From a virus, in IMG/VR virus record IMGVR_UViG_3300022220_000004, positions 1 to 64,000 of that record: DNA of 64,000 bases; one strand, given 5' to 3'. The notes beneath the pieces were generated by a model. That model was not told where the DNA came from. It saw only the letters and a list, made by a program, of their open reading frames with translations, and searched no databases. The position numbers and the translations under genes are program-made. Positions 8,212 to 16,993 of this stretch are shown here, piece after piece; positions within the stretch are counted from its first letter, which is position 1; the number at the start of each line of letters is the position of its first letter.

Positions 8212-8663
8212 GGCCAGCCACGTAGAGTTAGTGGCCCATCACAGTTGACGGTATCCCAGGCCGTGAGAGATGCCTGTGATGGCGTCCACCAACTTTGTTC
8301 AGAAACTCTATAGAATTGCATGGTCATCCTGCCGGTGTGGAAGTTCCCGTACCACTCCCTCATGTGCAGCGGGATGTCTAGGCCAAATGGCATACGATCT
8401 TCCACTGGCCAGACCGGATAGTGCAGCAGGCACCCGGTGTCCCGTACGGGTACACCGTCCAGGCAGTGGCCATTGGGTAGACAGCCGTAGGCCAGATCCT
8501 TGCAGTCCAGGTACCCGCCCAGTAGCCACTCTGTTGGCACGGCTACCCATTCTTTACTCGTGTCGTAGGCGTGGCCCCTGCAGGCCAGGCCCGTACCCTC
8601 TGGCGCCTCGTAGATGGTGACACCCATCGTGATGGCGATTGTCGCTGTGATGATTTGTGTCAC
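8190..8663 (-). CDS. Possible secreted 3D/RlpA-like beta-barrel protein
   Basis: A 157-aa protein with a hydrophobic start (TATIAITMGVTIYEA) and a series of conserved-looking blocks: CRGHAYDTSKEWVAVP, LDCKDLAY, then PVRDTGCLLHYP. The last block resembles the Asp-containing 'xxDTG' loop of small double-psi barrel domains such as 3D and RlpA. Five cysteines could form disulfides outside the cytoplasm. GTG start next to a gene with a signal-anchor. The barrel assignment is tentative. Confidence 0.4.
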   Translation of the reverse strand: MTQIITATIAITMGVTIYEAPEGTGLACRGHAYDTSKEWVAVPTEWLLGGYLDCKDLAYGCLPNGHCLDGVPVRDTGCLLHYPVWPVEDRMPFGLDIPLHMREWYGNFHTGRMTMQFYRVSEQSWWTPSQASLTAWDTVNCDGPLTLRGWPWGHIPN

Positions 8664-8890
8664 TAGAACATCTCCATTGGCGCCGGCCGTGGCCTGCCCG
8701 GCAGGTAGTGGGTCCCACCATCCGGCAGGCAGATAGGTGTCGGTGTTGGCAGTGGCGACAGCGGCGACTCGAACGGTGATGTGAAGGTGGTGCCGTTCGA
8801 TGGCGCGACAGGTAGCCCGAGCAAGACAATGAACAGCGCACTGAGCGCTATGAGAAGTAGTAGCAACCTAACGCCTCGCTTGTTTGTCAT
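8663..8890 (-). CDS. Small signal-anchor / Pro-rich protein
   Basis: A 75-aa protein: basic start (TNKRG), one strong hydrophobic helix (residues 8-27), then a Ser/Pro/Thr-rich extracellular-type tail. It could be a lipoprotein-like or type I membrane peptide. There is no lipobox cysteine. ATG start. Confidence 0.55.
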   Translation of the reverse strand: MTNKRGVRLLLLLIALSALFIVLLGLPVAPSNGTTFTSPFESPLSPLPTPTPICLPDGGTHYLPGRPRPAPMEMF

Positions 8891-8892
8891 GG

Positions 8893-10092
8893 CTACACAT
8901 CCACCACGGCGAACGGGTCAGCGCTGCCGGCAAGTTCCCTGTCTTCCGTCATCATCCCCTGGTCCATGTCCACAATCGCCGGGATGTCTGGCTTGCCACT
9001 GTAGACAACTAGTGCCGGCACCCCCATACAGCCTTGCAGGCACTCCACAGCCTCTTCCCCGCGCCCAACGGGCACGACCGCAACGGCACCAAGTCTGCAC
9101 TCAGAGTCCATGCGCCTGGGTACTTGCTCATACATCCGCCACGGCTCTATATGGGCTAGCTCGATGGCGATCCCTACCTCGTGCAGCACTGTCACGACGT
9201 TGATCGGCCCTTCCCCGCCCATTGCCCACTTGATCACGTCGCACTCAGCGCCGCCCGAGATCTCCATAAGCGAGCGTTGCCTTTCCTGGCGTGCGTGGTG
9301 GTACAGATCGTTCAGTTCGTTAGCCATGAAGCTGAAAAAGGCTCGCAAGCCAACGTGCTGGTGCTCAGTCACATCAACGGCCTGGGCCTGCCTTAGTCTT
9401 GAGTCCATAATCTCTATCAGTCCCCCCAGGTGATTCATTGCTGCCCGTACGCGATGGACGTGCATCTGTTCCATATCCTCGTGCGGGTAGATGGTCACCG
9501 TAAAGTCGCAAGTGTGGTCACTGGCGATCCAGTTGATCCTGCAGTATCTGTGGCTGACATCGCCCACTTTCTCATCTGGATGCCGCACTGTGGCCAAGGG
9601 CTGCGGCCTGGGTGATGTCCACTGAGCCATGTTCCCCACTGTCTCCCCTGCCGCCCTTGCTGCCTGTCCCGCCTGATCGAAGGCGATCACCATATCAGCT
9701 ACTGACTGCTGCGAATGGCCCATGAGCGCCGCCATTTCGGCCAGGACCTCATCACTTATGGTAGTGACGCTACTGCCGAACCTGACCTGGCGACTCGTGC
9801 GCAGCATATCTTCCTCGTACGGCTCACTCACGAGAATCCTTGGCGTGTAGCCGGCATAGGCAGCGGCTACTCCCCTGGCTAGCTGCGGACTAAGGTTGAT
9901 AAATCCTTCATCATTGGACGGTGCGGCCACTTCCTGGCCCTCATCTTCCGCCAGGGCCTCAGGCTCATCAGTCACTATGACGCACCTGCAGTTTTGGTGA
10001 GTCAGCGTCCCCTGATCGCTGATAACTTCCAACATCTTCTGTTCTAACAGCTGTCTGAACCGGGCGGTAAGGTATGCGGGCATTTCTTCCAT
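8893..10092 (-). CDS. Hypothetical protein, 399 aa
   Basis: The longest unknown in this operon. It is soluble, acidic and mixed alpha/beta, without a recognisable catalytic motif. The middle has a His-rich segment (DVTEHQHVGLRAFFSFMANE) that could be a four-helix region. I use the ATG at 10092, just after GGGGAG, rather than the ATG at 10116. The start lies 125 nt inside the end of the upstream membrane gene, an unusually long overlap. Confidence 0.6.
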   Translation of the reverse strand: MEEMPAYLTARFRQLLEQKMLEVISDQGTLTHQNCRCVIVTDEPEALAEDEGQEVAAPSNDEGFINLSPQLARGVAAAYAGYTPRILVSEPYEEDMLRTSRQVRFGSSVTTISDEVLAEMAALMGHSQQSVADMVIAFDQAGQAARAAGETVGNMAQWTSPRPQPLATVRHPDEKVGDVSHRYCRINWIASDHTCDFTVTIYPHEDMEQMHVHRVRAAMNHLGGLIEIMDSRLRQAQAVDVTEHQHVGLRAFFSFMANELNDLYHHARQERQRSLMEISGGAECDVIKWAMGGEGPINVVTVLHEVGIAIELAHIEPWRMYEQVPRRMDSECRLGAVAVVPVGRGEEAVECLQGCMGVPALVVYSGKPDIPAIVDMDQGMMTEDRELAGSADPFAVVDV

Positions 10093-10540
10093 TCTCCCCA
10101 AAGCGGATTGGCTCACCGGGAATCCAAAGCTCTGTAGTGCCGTACTGCAGCTGCAAAGTGTGTCGTTCCTTGGCCCGGCCGTCCATGTACAGTATAACCG
10201 CTACCACAGCAGCCGCAACTGCCAGGAAGCACAGGGCGATCACAAGATAGGGGAACATGCCGGCGGCGACCGTTCCGATCTGTGCCGTCCTGGCGTCCAC
10301 CAAGTTGGCCTGCGCATCCAGCTGCGCAGCCCTGGCCCACGCATGCTCTGCCTTCGCCTTCCCGATGTTTTCAATCGTTCTCAGCAGGATCATCCCCATG
10401 ATTGCCAGCGCACCGGCGATAACGACAAAGATCCCGCCGATTCTGACCAGAAAGTCCACGCCATCACCCCCGTTCCCCGCACCGGCCTCTATTGCGGCCC
10501 TTGCTTCGAGATAGTCTACAAATTCGAGATCTCCCGACAT
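9968..10540 (-). CDS. Two-span membrane protein
   Basis: A 190-aa protein with hydrophobic helices at about 34-55 and 98-122, separated by an Ala-rich amphipathic helix (AKAEHAWARAAQLDAQ) likely to be a coiled coil on one side of the membrane. The ATG at 10540 follows GGAGGT at good spacing. Its last 40 codons overlap the next gene. Function unknown. Confidence 0.6.
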   Translation of the reverse strand: MSGDLEFVDYLEARAAIEAGAGNGGDGVDFLVRIGGIFVVIAGALAIMGMILLRTIENIGKAKAEHAWARAAQLDAQANLVDARTAQIGTVAAGMFPYLVIALCFLAVAAAVVAVILYMDGRAKERHTLQLQYGTTELWIPGEPIRFGENGRNARIPYRPVQTAVRTEDVGSYQRSGDADSPKLQVRHSD

Positions 10541-11265
10541 ATCTTGTCTACCTCCGCATCCAACACCCAACCAGTCTTCTTGATTGGCTTGCCGTCATCG
10601 TCGTAGTGCGTCCATCGCGCCCACCCCGCATCGATCAGGGCGTCCCGGTAGTTCATGTACCGCTTCCTGCCCAACAACGGTTCCCATTGCCGGCCCACTG
10701 TCCCGATCTCTGCAGCCACCCTTACGAACCACTGGAATGTGTTTTCACCAGCGACAAATGGGTACCGCAACCCCACTTCCCGAACCGTGAGAAGTTCCGG
10801 CCCGGCCTCTTCCCCTTCCTCTGGTTCCTCTCTCACCCTCTGGTTGACCTTGCCAGAGATCCCCCTTGGCGACTGCTGGCGGCGCCCCTTGATAATGGGC
10901 CTGTCGCCTATTCGCCCACTCCGATCCAGATCCCTGTTGGTTAGCGTCTCGAACGCCGCCCATAACAAGCTCCAGACCGCCACAGTCCCGATGAGGTAGG
11001 TGAGTGCGGCAGTGATCAGAAAGGTGAGGAACCACAACGCAGTCAAGGGCACATCCCAGTCTTTCAGGATGGCCACTGTCCACAGGATGCAGGCGATGAT
11101 GACCCCCCAGGTCATGGCGTGAGCTACGGGCACCAGGTAGTCGGAAACTAACCCAGGCGCCCTTGTGGGAGCCTTCACTGTGTGGGTGTCGTACTGCTGG
11201 TGTCGCCTGTACGCATCCAGGATGTCTGCCGTGCTACGATCCAGCTTTCGACGCCGCCTGAACAT
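10516..11265 (-). CDS. Membrane protein with basic N-terminus and soluble C-terminal domain
   Basis: A 249-aa protein: a very basic start (FRRRRKLDRSTADI), two hydrophobic helices at about 48-66 and 73-105, an Arg-rich linker, then a soluble domain (about 160-245) with NTFQWFVRVAAEIG and DALIDAGWARW that resembles a winged-helix region. Like the membrane/HTH gene at 6473 it may place a nucleic-acid-binding domain at the membrane. ATG behind TAGGAGGGGG. Confidence 0.55.
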   Translation of the reverse strand: MFRRRRKLDRSTADILDAYRRHQQYDTHTVKAPTRAPGLVSDYLVPVAHAMTWGVIIACILWTVAILKDWDVPLTALWFLTFLITAALTYLIGTVAVWSLLWAAFETLTNRDLDRSGRIGDRPIIKGRRQQSPRGISGKVNQRVREEPEEGEEAGPELLTVREVGLRYPFVAGENTFQWFVRVAAEIGTVGRQWEPLLGRKRYMNYRDALIDAGWARWTHYDDDGKPIKKTGWVLDAEVDKICREISNL

Positions 11266-11274
11266 AGCCCCCTC

Positions 11275-11703
11275 CTAGTTCAGCAGGGTATTCATGGACT
11301 TGACCCACTGTTCCACTGTGTTGTCAGCGCCCACCGGGACGTACACGGCCGCATCCTGTCCATAGTGGGTGATCAGCCCTGGCAGGCCAGTAGAAGAGAT
11401 CTGTAGGTAAAATGCCGTCGCAGTGCGCCGCAACTCAGTCTGCGAAACCCGCCGGGGATGTTCTGGTATCGGCGTATCCCCCCTCCGCCCTACTGCATGA
11501 TTGGCCACATTCAGAGACTTGACCACTTGGGCGATCCTGGTTCGCATCGCACCCTCATCCGTCAAGTCCCGAGCCGGCCAGATCAGCATTAGTGGTCTGC
11601 CGTGGCGCCTGACCACATACACAACTTCCGGGTTTGGCTGCGTAAGCTCTCCGAGAATGAAACGTAGCTCAGAAGCCGACACATCTACCGCCTGTTTGAT
11701 CAT
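11275..11703 (-). CDS. Phd/YefM-like regulator
   Basis: A 142-aa protein whose first 50 residues resemble Phd/YefM antitoxins: VDVSASELRFILGEL, then EVVYVVRRHGRPLMLIWPARDL, corresponding to the strand-helix-strand DNA-binding fold and the 'RRGRP' turn. The C-terminal part is unrecognised, and no toxin gene is next to it. ATG at 11703 behind a perfect TAGGAGGT. It is the first gene of the leftward operon and sits directly at the divergent promoter pair, so it may repress both promoters. The longer frame to 12171 is antisense to the terminase gene and is rejected. Confidence 0.6.
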   Translation of the reverse strand: MIKQAVDVSASELRFILGELTQPNPEVVYVVRRHGRPLMLIWPARDLTDEGAMRTRIAQVVKSLNVANHAVGRRGDTPIPEHPRRVSQTELRRTATAFYLQISSTGLPGLITHYGQDAAVYVPVGADNTVEQWVKSMNTLLN

Positions 11704-11730
11704 TGGCGTACCTCCTATCATAGTGCGCCA

Positions 11731-11759
11731 ATTGTACCAAATATGTCCCGATGTGTCAA
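11731..11759 (-). promoter_or_regulatory. Promoter of the left leftward operon
   Basis: On the minus strand: TTGACA, a 17-nt spacer, TACAAT. This is close to sigma-70 consensus. The predicted start lies about 20 nt before the ribosome binding site of the Phd-like gene at 11703. Confidence 0.85.
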
Positions 11760-11783
11760 ATTGCGACATGGACGTATTTGACA
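11754..11783. promoter_or_regulatory. Inverted repeat joining two divergent -35 boxes
   Basis: TGTCAAAT at 11754-11761 and ATTTGACA at 11776-11783 form a perfect 8-bp inverted repeat with a 14-nt spacer. Each arm contains the -35 box of one of the two divergent promoters. A repressor bound here would block both. The symmetry may also just reflect two -35 boxes facing apart. Confidence 0.5.
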
Positions 11784-11806
11784 ATCCATCAGCTTTGGTA
11801 TAAAAT
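11778..11806 (+). promoter_or_regulatory. Late operon promoter 1
   Basis: TTGACA, 17-nt spacer, TAAAAT on the plus strand, about 18 nt before the start codon of the terminase small subunit. The spacer and flank (ATCAG, TTTG, TATAAAATAC) are shared with promoter 2 at 22705. Confidence 0.85.
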
Positions 11807-11824
11807 ACCAGCGAGAGGGTTAGC

Positions 11825-12637
11825 ATGACAGATTTTGACAACGGCCAGGATCTCTTTGACCTTGACGATGATGAGGAACTTGCCCCAGGCGCCCTCCCCC
11901 ACAGGAAGTGGGTGCCGTCTGATTGGACCCGATGGGGCAGGAGGCCAGAGGCGTCAGATCCGCTCATTGTCCCGTTCTCCTGGGTCACTGAGGAAGTGTC
12001 AGCCGCACTTGATCGTATCACCACCGGGGAAATAGCCAAGCGGCGAAGAACGCTGCTAAAGATGGCGGACGCCGTAGCCTCCACCAACCGTGAGATCACT
12101 GCCGTCCTCCAGGACGAAGATACGGTTGGGCACTCCGCCTGGTACCAGAGGATGAAGCCAGACCCGATCATCCAGGAGGTCTATCAGCTTTGCTTACAAA
12201 CCGCAAGGCACTGGTATGACCAGCTGGAAGGCCAGAGGATGATGAAACGGGCCAACGTGGTAGAGGAATCCCACGACAAACTGATTGACCTGACCGGCGT
12301 TGCGATCCAGGTGATGGCCGACATGCTATCAAGTCCTGAGACGGCCGATACTGTACGCCGGCAACTTGTGGTGGATGTCCTGGACCGGGCTGCGGAAGAG
12401 ACGGCTACCAAGTCTACTCATACGGTCAAGGCTGGCCAGCAGACCATGCGAGAACTTGCCAACCAGCGCCGTCGGGACAAGCCAGATCGCAGCCTGGCCA
12501 CAGGTGGCATGCCGGCAGTGGAAGCCGCCGGCGGCGCCAGGCTGATAGTTGGTGGCGCCACGCTTGCGGAACTTGGGGACGATGAGGCAGTGGAAGCAGA
12601 GGTAGTGATAGAGGACGATGGAACAGTGGGAGAGTGA
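11825..12637 (+). CDS. terS: Terminase small subunit (predicted)
   Basis: A 270-aa protein placed directly before, and overlapping, the large terminase, where small subunits usually lie. It would bind the packaging site and present DNA to the motor. The sequence is acidic at the start (DLFDLDDDEELA), then helical, with a possible helix-turn-helix around residues 75-105 (ADAVASTNREITAVL) and an acidic C-terminus. Its RBS region GAGAGGGTTAGC resembles those of later genes. The assignment rests mainly on position, because small subunits are poorly conserved. Confidence 0.65.
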   Translation: MTDFDNGQDLFDLDDDEELAPGALPHRKWVPSDWTRWGRRPEASDPLIVPFSWVTEEVSAALDRITTGEIAKRRRTLLKMADAVASTNREITAVLQDEDTVGHSAWYQRMKPDPIIQEVYQLCLQTARHWYDQLEGQRMMKRANVVEESHDKLIDLTGVAIQVMADMLSSPETADTVRRQLVVDVLDRAAEETATKSTHTVKAGQQTMRELANQRRRDKPDRSLATGGMPAVEAAGGARLIVGGATLAELGDDEAVEAEVVIEDDGTVGE

Positions 12638-14375
12638 TCTTCTCGACCTACATCTGAATATGTGGTACGACTCCGATGCCGTGGAGGCGATCTACGACTC
12701 TGAAACGCCGGCCAGGGAAGTGGCGGCAATGATGTCGCAGACTGACAGCGCCTTCTTCCTAAAGTACTACTTTCCCCACTACTTTTCCGAGCCGTGGGCA
12801 CTTTGCCACTGGGATCTTGTGGACGAGATGCAGAAGGCGATCACTAACGACTACCCCGACCGCCTGGCGCAAAGCCTTCCCCGTGGCTTCGGCAAGTCTA
12901 CCATTGTTTGCGTGGGCTTTACCCTCTGGTGTATTGTGGGACAGGCGCCACTAGGCGTGATGGGCGCCGCCAGGAGGGCGCTCAAAGAGTACATCATCCT
13001 CACCAAAGATAGCTTTGACCAGGCCAAGCTAGAGTTGGCGGCTATCAAATATGAGATAGAGTCAAACGACAAGCTGCGGGATGACTGGGGTGACTTTATG
13101 GGCCAGCCATGGGGCGCCGCCGAGATCGTCACGTCCAACGGCGTGCGCATCGACGCCCTTGGCACAGGCCAGAAGATCCGTGGCCGGCGGCACTTTGCCA
13201 GGCGTCCCGAGTTGGTGATCCTGGATGACCTGGAGAATGACAAGACCGTGAGGTCCCCTGCCCAACGCATGAAGGTCAAAGAGTGGGTGACTAGGGCTGT
13301 AGAGAAGGCTGGCGATCCCAAGACGTGCGACTATATCTTTATTGGGACTCACCTGCACTATGATTGTACGCAGGCTTGGATGGTGACCAGGCCAGGTGTC
13401 AGAGCCAGGGTATACAGGGCACTGCTGGAGCACTCAGAAAGGCAGGACCTGTGGGATGAGTGGCGCAAGCTACTCTTTGACCTTTTTGATCCAGACCGGG
13501 AGACTACAGCCCGGAACTTCTACGAGTCCAACTTGACGGAAATGATGGCCGGCGTGAAAGTCTCCTGGCCTGACAGGTTCGACTATTACACCCTACAGCT
13601 AATGCTTGCCGGCGAGCAAGCGGACGCACAGGGACGCACGATCCGATCATTCTCTGCCGAGATGCAGAACGAGCCAATTGACGACGATGACCGACTGTTC
13701 AAGACCTTCCATTACTGGCACTGGGAGAGAGAACATTCGTTCTCGTACCTTGTACCGGACGACAGCGGCCACAGGGTGAACCTGCAAAGCTGCCGGCTAT
13801 TCGGAGCCTGTGACCCATCCCTTGGTGAGACTCAGAGCGGCGCCTACACTGCCATCGTGGACATTCTGGTGGCGCCAAACAACATGATGTTTGTAGCCCA
13901 CGCCAATGTTGAGCGCCGGCATCCAGATCGGGTGATTGACTACATCGGGACCCGCATGAAGTACTGGCTGGACCGTGGCAAGACATACTCAGCGTTCGGC
14001 ATCGAGACTGTACAGTTTCAGAAGCTGTTTGCGTCTCGCACCGGCCAGGACCTGCTGAGCGCAGGCTTGCGCTTGCCCATCGTGGAGGTCAAGAGTACGG
14101 CGAACAAGAACGCCAGGATTGACAGCTTGCAGCCGGACTTGACCAATGGGTACTTGCGCCTATTCAAGGCACAGTCAGAGGCCACGCCTGGCGACCAGGC
14201 CAGGCTGTATGACCAGCTGTGGCAGTACCCGATGGGCGACTACGTTGACGGACCAGACGCCTTGGAGATGGCCAGGACCCTGGCAGCGCCTGGCGGGCCA
14301 CCGATAGCGGCGCCGGCACCAAAGGCAGAGATGGCCTGGGGCGGGCTATCGGTCGGTAAGGACCCATTCAGCTAA
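12618..14375 (+). CDS. terL: Terminase large subunit
   Basis: A 585-aa DNA packaging motor with an ATPase and a nuclease. The Walker A motif is RGFGKST (89-95), the Walker B is LVILDDLEND (199-208), and the RNase H-like nuclease has FGACDPSLG (Asp399), FGIET (Glu463) and a late acidic GDYVDGPD (541-548). It belongs near the Mu gp28 / TIGR01630 type. It starts 20 nt inside the small subunit gene, which suggests coupling. It is followed 15 nt later by the portal gene behind GGAGG. Confidence 0.95.
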   Translation: MEQWESDLLDLHLNMWYDSDAVEAIYDSETPAREVAAMMSQTDSAFFLKYYFPHYFSEPWALCHWDLVDEMQKAITNDYPDRLAQSLPRGFGKSTIVCVGFTLWCIVGQAPLGVMGAARRALKEYIILTKDSFDQAKLELAAIKYEIESNDKLRDDWGDFMGQPWGAAEIVTSNGVRIDALGTGQKIRGRRHFARRPELVILDDLENDKTVRSPAQRMKVKEWVTRAVEKAGDPKTCDYIFIGTHLHYDCTQAWMVTRPGVRARVYRALLEHSERQDLWDEWRKLLFDLFDPDRETTARNFYESNLTEMMAGVKVSWPDRFDYYTLQLMLAGEQADAQGRTIRSFSAEMQNEPIDDDDRLFKTFHYWHWEREHSFSYLVPDDSGHRVNLQSCRLFGACDPSLGETQSGAYTAIVDILVAPNNMMFVAHANVERRHPDRVIDYIGTRMKYWLDRGKTYSAFGIETVQFQKLFASRTGQDLLSAGLRLPIVEVKSTANKNARIDSLQPDLTNGYLRLFKAQSEATPGDQARLYDQLWQYPMGDYVDGPDALEMARTLAAPGGPPIAAPAPKAEMAWGGLSVGKDPFS

Positions 14376-14390
14376 AGTGGAGGCCACCGT

Positions 14391-16466
14391 ATGGCAAAGG
14401 TAAGACAGAATGTTCTGGTGGAAAAGGGATGGACTGGCCTAAAGTTCATGTCTGGCCAGATCCAGGAAGACCCGAACAGCCTACTGCAGGGGCGCCAGGG
14501 TGCAGAAGAGTACAACACGATGCGCTACACAGATCCCACGGTGGCCGGCGTCCTTCTGGCCCTCTCCCTCCCCATTCGTGAGGCCCAGTGGCAAGTCAAC
14601 CCGGCAAGCGACTCTGAGGCAGACCAGGAAGCTGCGGAGTTCGTAGAATCCTGCCTGCACGACATGAGTTCATCGCTGGATGATGTTCTGACCGAGGCGT
14701 CCACCATGTTCTGCTTTGGGTGGGCCTATATGGAATGGGTGCTAAAGCGCCGCCTTGGCCGAAAACCTGGGGGAAAGCGGGCATCATCTGCCCACGACGA
14801 CGGCCGCATAGGATTCAGGAAAATCACACTGCGGAAACAGACCAGTCTGTGGGAGTGGGAACTTGACGAAACTGGCGGGATCTTGGGGATGTGGCAGCAG
14901 CGCATGATGAAGCCACCAGTGTACATCCCCATCGAGAAGGCCCTGCTGTTCAGGACGACACGGGAGGGGAACAATCCAGAAGGGCTTTCGATCCTCAGGC
15001 CGGCTTACCGGGACTGGACGTACAAGAAAGAGATTGAGCGCATCGAGGCCATTGGCCTGCAGCGAGCACTTATGGGCGTTCCCGTTGTCACCCTTGGCCA
15101 GGGTGCCTCTGGCGACATCACCGATCCCAACGATAGCCACGAGGCCAGGGCCAGGCAGATCCTCTCCAGCCTGCACAAGAATGACACCGTTGGCATCCTT
15201 GAAGAGGGTGAAGCGCTCACCTTCCGGTTCGAGACTCCAGAGATGACCGGCGTCACCGGTGACTCAGACCGGGTGATCCAGCGCAAGGATGAAGGCATTG
15301 CCAGATCTGCCCTGGCCAGTTGGCTACTGCTTGGCACGAGAGAGAAAGGTTCCTACGCACTGGCGCGGGAATTGGGTGACATGTTCTTCATCGCCGTGGA
15401 AGGCTACCTACAGACCATTAGCGAGGTCTTCACCCGATGGGCAGTGCCTACCCTGTTCAGCTACAACGCCTTCCCTGGTATCACCGGTTACCCCGAGATC
15501 ACCACGTCAATCAACCGCCGGGTGGACCTAGAGGCCATATCGGCCGTCGTCAATGACCTTGTGGGTGGCCTGGTCCTCACCCCTGACATCGCGCTTGAGC
15601 AGCACATGCGTGAACTGGCCGGCCTACCCCGCCGGGCAGTGGAAGTGGAGGGAGATGAGCCGGTAACGCCGGCGCCGTCCGATGAGGGCGAAGACGTGAT
15701 CGCCGGGCCGCACGTGGAAGAGAAAGAGAGTTCTGCCACACCGCCGGCCGAGAAGTTTGCCAGCCGCCCCACCCTGGACCGTTACACTTCTGCCACAGAT
15801 GAGTACAAAGCTGCCCTGGTGGCGGAGTTCGAGGCGTGGGCAGATAGCACGGCCGGTGATTTTGCCACAGTGGCACCAGAGGACGTGGGCAGCTGGTACG
15901 CCGACAACTGGCCGACCAAGGTCACCATACTCGTGGGCCTACTAAAGGCCCTGGCCTGGTCATGGCTACCACTTGGCTATGAGCTTGGTTTCAAAAGTTC
16001 AGCGATCCCACCAGAGCAGCGCAGGGAGATAGAGTACGAGATGGCTCAGAACGACGGCTGGATGGACGCCAGCCTGGCCACGGCGATCCAGGGCCAGGTC
16101 CACCTGCCAAGCCTGGTGGAGATCTCTCACATGGTAGAGGCAGAGCGTCGGGAAGCGTTCAAGGCCCTGGTTGTGGGCAGGCGTGGGCACGTGGGACTGT
16201 ACGCCGGCGCCTTCTGGCGCACTATATGGGTTGGCGCCATTGCCTACTACCTGCTGCGTGGCGAGGATCACCAGATCCGGTGGGTGACCGACGTGACGGC
16301 AAAGCACTGCCCTGACTGCCTACTCTTTGGCGACGTGACTTACCAGAACTACAACACACTCATGCGCCACACGGGTGGGATTCTCCCTGGAAACGGCACC
16401 ACGTGCGACGGCAACTGTAGATGTCACCTGGCCAGAGATGACGGCGGGACACTTATTGTGTTATAA
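14391..16466 (+). CDS. Portal protein (DUF935, Mu gp29-like) fused to MuF-like C-terminal domain
   Basis: A 691-aa protein. Residues 1-420 match the DUF935 portal family (NTMRYTDPTVAGVLLAL, MEWVLKRR, ASWLLLGTREKGSYALA), which forms the dodecameric ring for DNA entry. After an acidic linker (about 420-460), residues 470-691 resemble a Mu F-type head morphogenesis domain, ending in a Cys/His cluster: HCPDC (Cys640, Cys643), then CDGNCRCHL (Cys672, 676, 678). In Mu-like phages these are separate genes; here they are one chain. The last codons carry a TATAAT that might be a weak promoter for the next gene. Confidence 0.9.
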   Translation: MAKVRQNVLVEKGWTGLKFMSGQIQEDPNSLLQGRQGAEEYNTMRYTDPTVAGVLLALSLPIREAQWQVNPASDSEADQEAAEFVESCLHDMSSSLDDVLTEASTMFCFGWAYMEWVLKRRLGRKPGGKRASSAHDDGRIGFRKITLRKQTSLWEWELDETGGILGMWQQRMMKPPVYIPIEKALLFRTTREGNNPEGLSILRPAYRDWTYKKEIERIEAIGLQRALMGVPVVTLGQGASGDITDPNDSHEARARQILSSLHKNDTVGILEEGEALTFRFETPEMTGVTGDSDRVIQRKDEGIARSALASWLLLGTREKGSYALARELGDMFFIAVEGYLQTISEVFTRWAVPTLFSYNAFPGITGYPEITTSINRRVDLEAISAVVNDLVGGLVLTPDIALEQHMRELAGLPRRAVEVEGDEPVTPAPSDEGEDVIAGPHVEEKESSATPPAEKFASRPTLDRYTSATDEYKAALVAEFEAWADSTAGDFATVAPEDVGSWYADNWPTKVTILVGLLKALAWSWLPLGYELGFKSSAIPPEQRREIEYEMAQNDGWMDASLATAIQGQVHLPSLVEISHMVEAERREAFKALVVGRRGHVGLYAGAFWRTIWVGAIAYYLLRGEDHQIRWVTDVTAKHCPDCLLFGDVTYQNYNTLMRHTGGILPGNGTTCDGNCRCHLARDDGGTLIVL

Positions 16467-16467
16467 T
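16438..16467 (+). promoter_or_regulatory. Weak promoter-like site at end of portal gene
   Basis: ATGACG, 18-nt spacer, perfect TATAAT at 16462-16467. The -35 matches only four of six positions and the site lies in coding sequence, so it may be chance. It is 24 nt before the next start codon. Confidence 0.25.
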
Positions 16468-16490
16468 AGAGCAGCAGAAAGGAGAGTGCC

Positions 16491-16961
16491 ATGAACGCAC
16501 CGATTAAGGGAAGTGGGATAGTTGAGCTTGTCGGCATCAATGATCAGGTGGACCAGAACGATTTTGGCGCCAGTGTTGCTGTCACCCTGGTTCCACTGGT
16601 CCAGGCGAGCGGAGAGATTGTCCAGTGGGGACTTTTCAGCACTGAGGATGGGACCGGCGCTGTACAGACTCCAGCCGGGACGTTGCTGGTCTTCTCTGCC
16701 GATCCGGCCATCACAGCAGGGGACACAACGATCACGGCAGCGGAGCGCCTGACCCTGATCGGCCAGATCGCAGTAGCGGCCGCAAACTGGAAGGCGGACG
16801 CCAACGGGGCCAGCGTTTTTGTCCATGACCAGCCGCTGATCTTCCCCCCGCTGAGCACGCTATACCTGGCCTGGCTTCATGAAGACGCTACTTCCTTCAA
16901 TGACGGCGCTGGTGACGATGAGCAGCTAGAAGTAGCCTTTTGGTATCGGAGAGATAGTTAG
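16491..16961 (+). CDS. Hypothetical virion protein, 156 aa
   Basis: A beta-rich protein (SGIVELVGI, ASVAVTLVPLV, TLLVFSADPAI) ending in FWYRRDS. The layout suggests a small head or decoration protein, but I do not recognise a family. ATG behind AAAGGAG, located after the portal gene in the late operon. Confidence 0.55.
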   Translation: MNAPIKGSGIVELVGINDQVDQNDFGASVAVTLVPLVQASGEIVQWGLFSTEDGTGAVQTPAGTLLVFSADPAITAGDTTITAAERLTLIGQIAVAAANWKADANGASVFVHDQPLIFPPLSTLYLAWLHEDATSFNDGAGDDEQLEVAFWYRRDS

Positions 16962-16993
16962 CGGTTCTAACCATTACCCCTGGAGGTATGACG

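Noticed and set aside
11704-12171. Long leftward frame across the start of the small terminase gene
   Set aside because: It is antisense to a well-supported gene; the Shine-Dalgarno at 11703 defines the real start.
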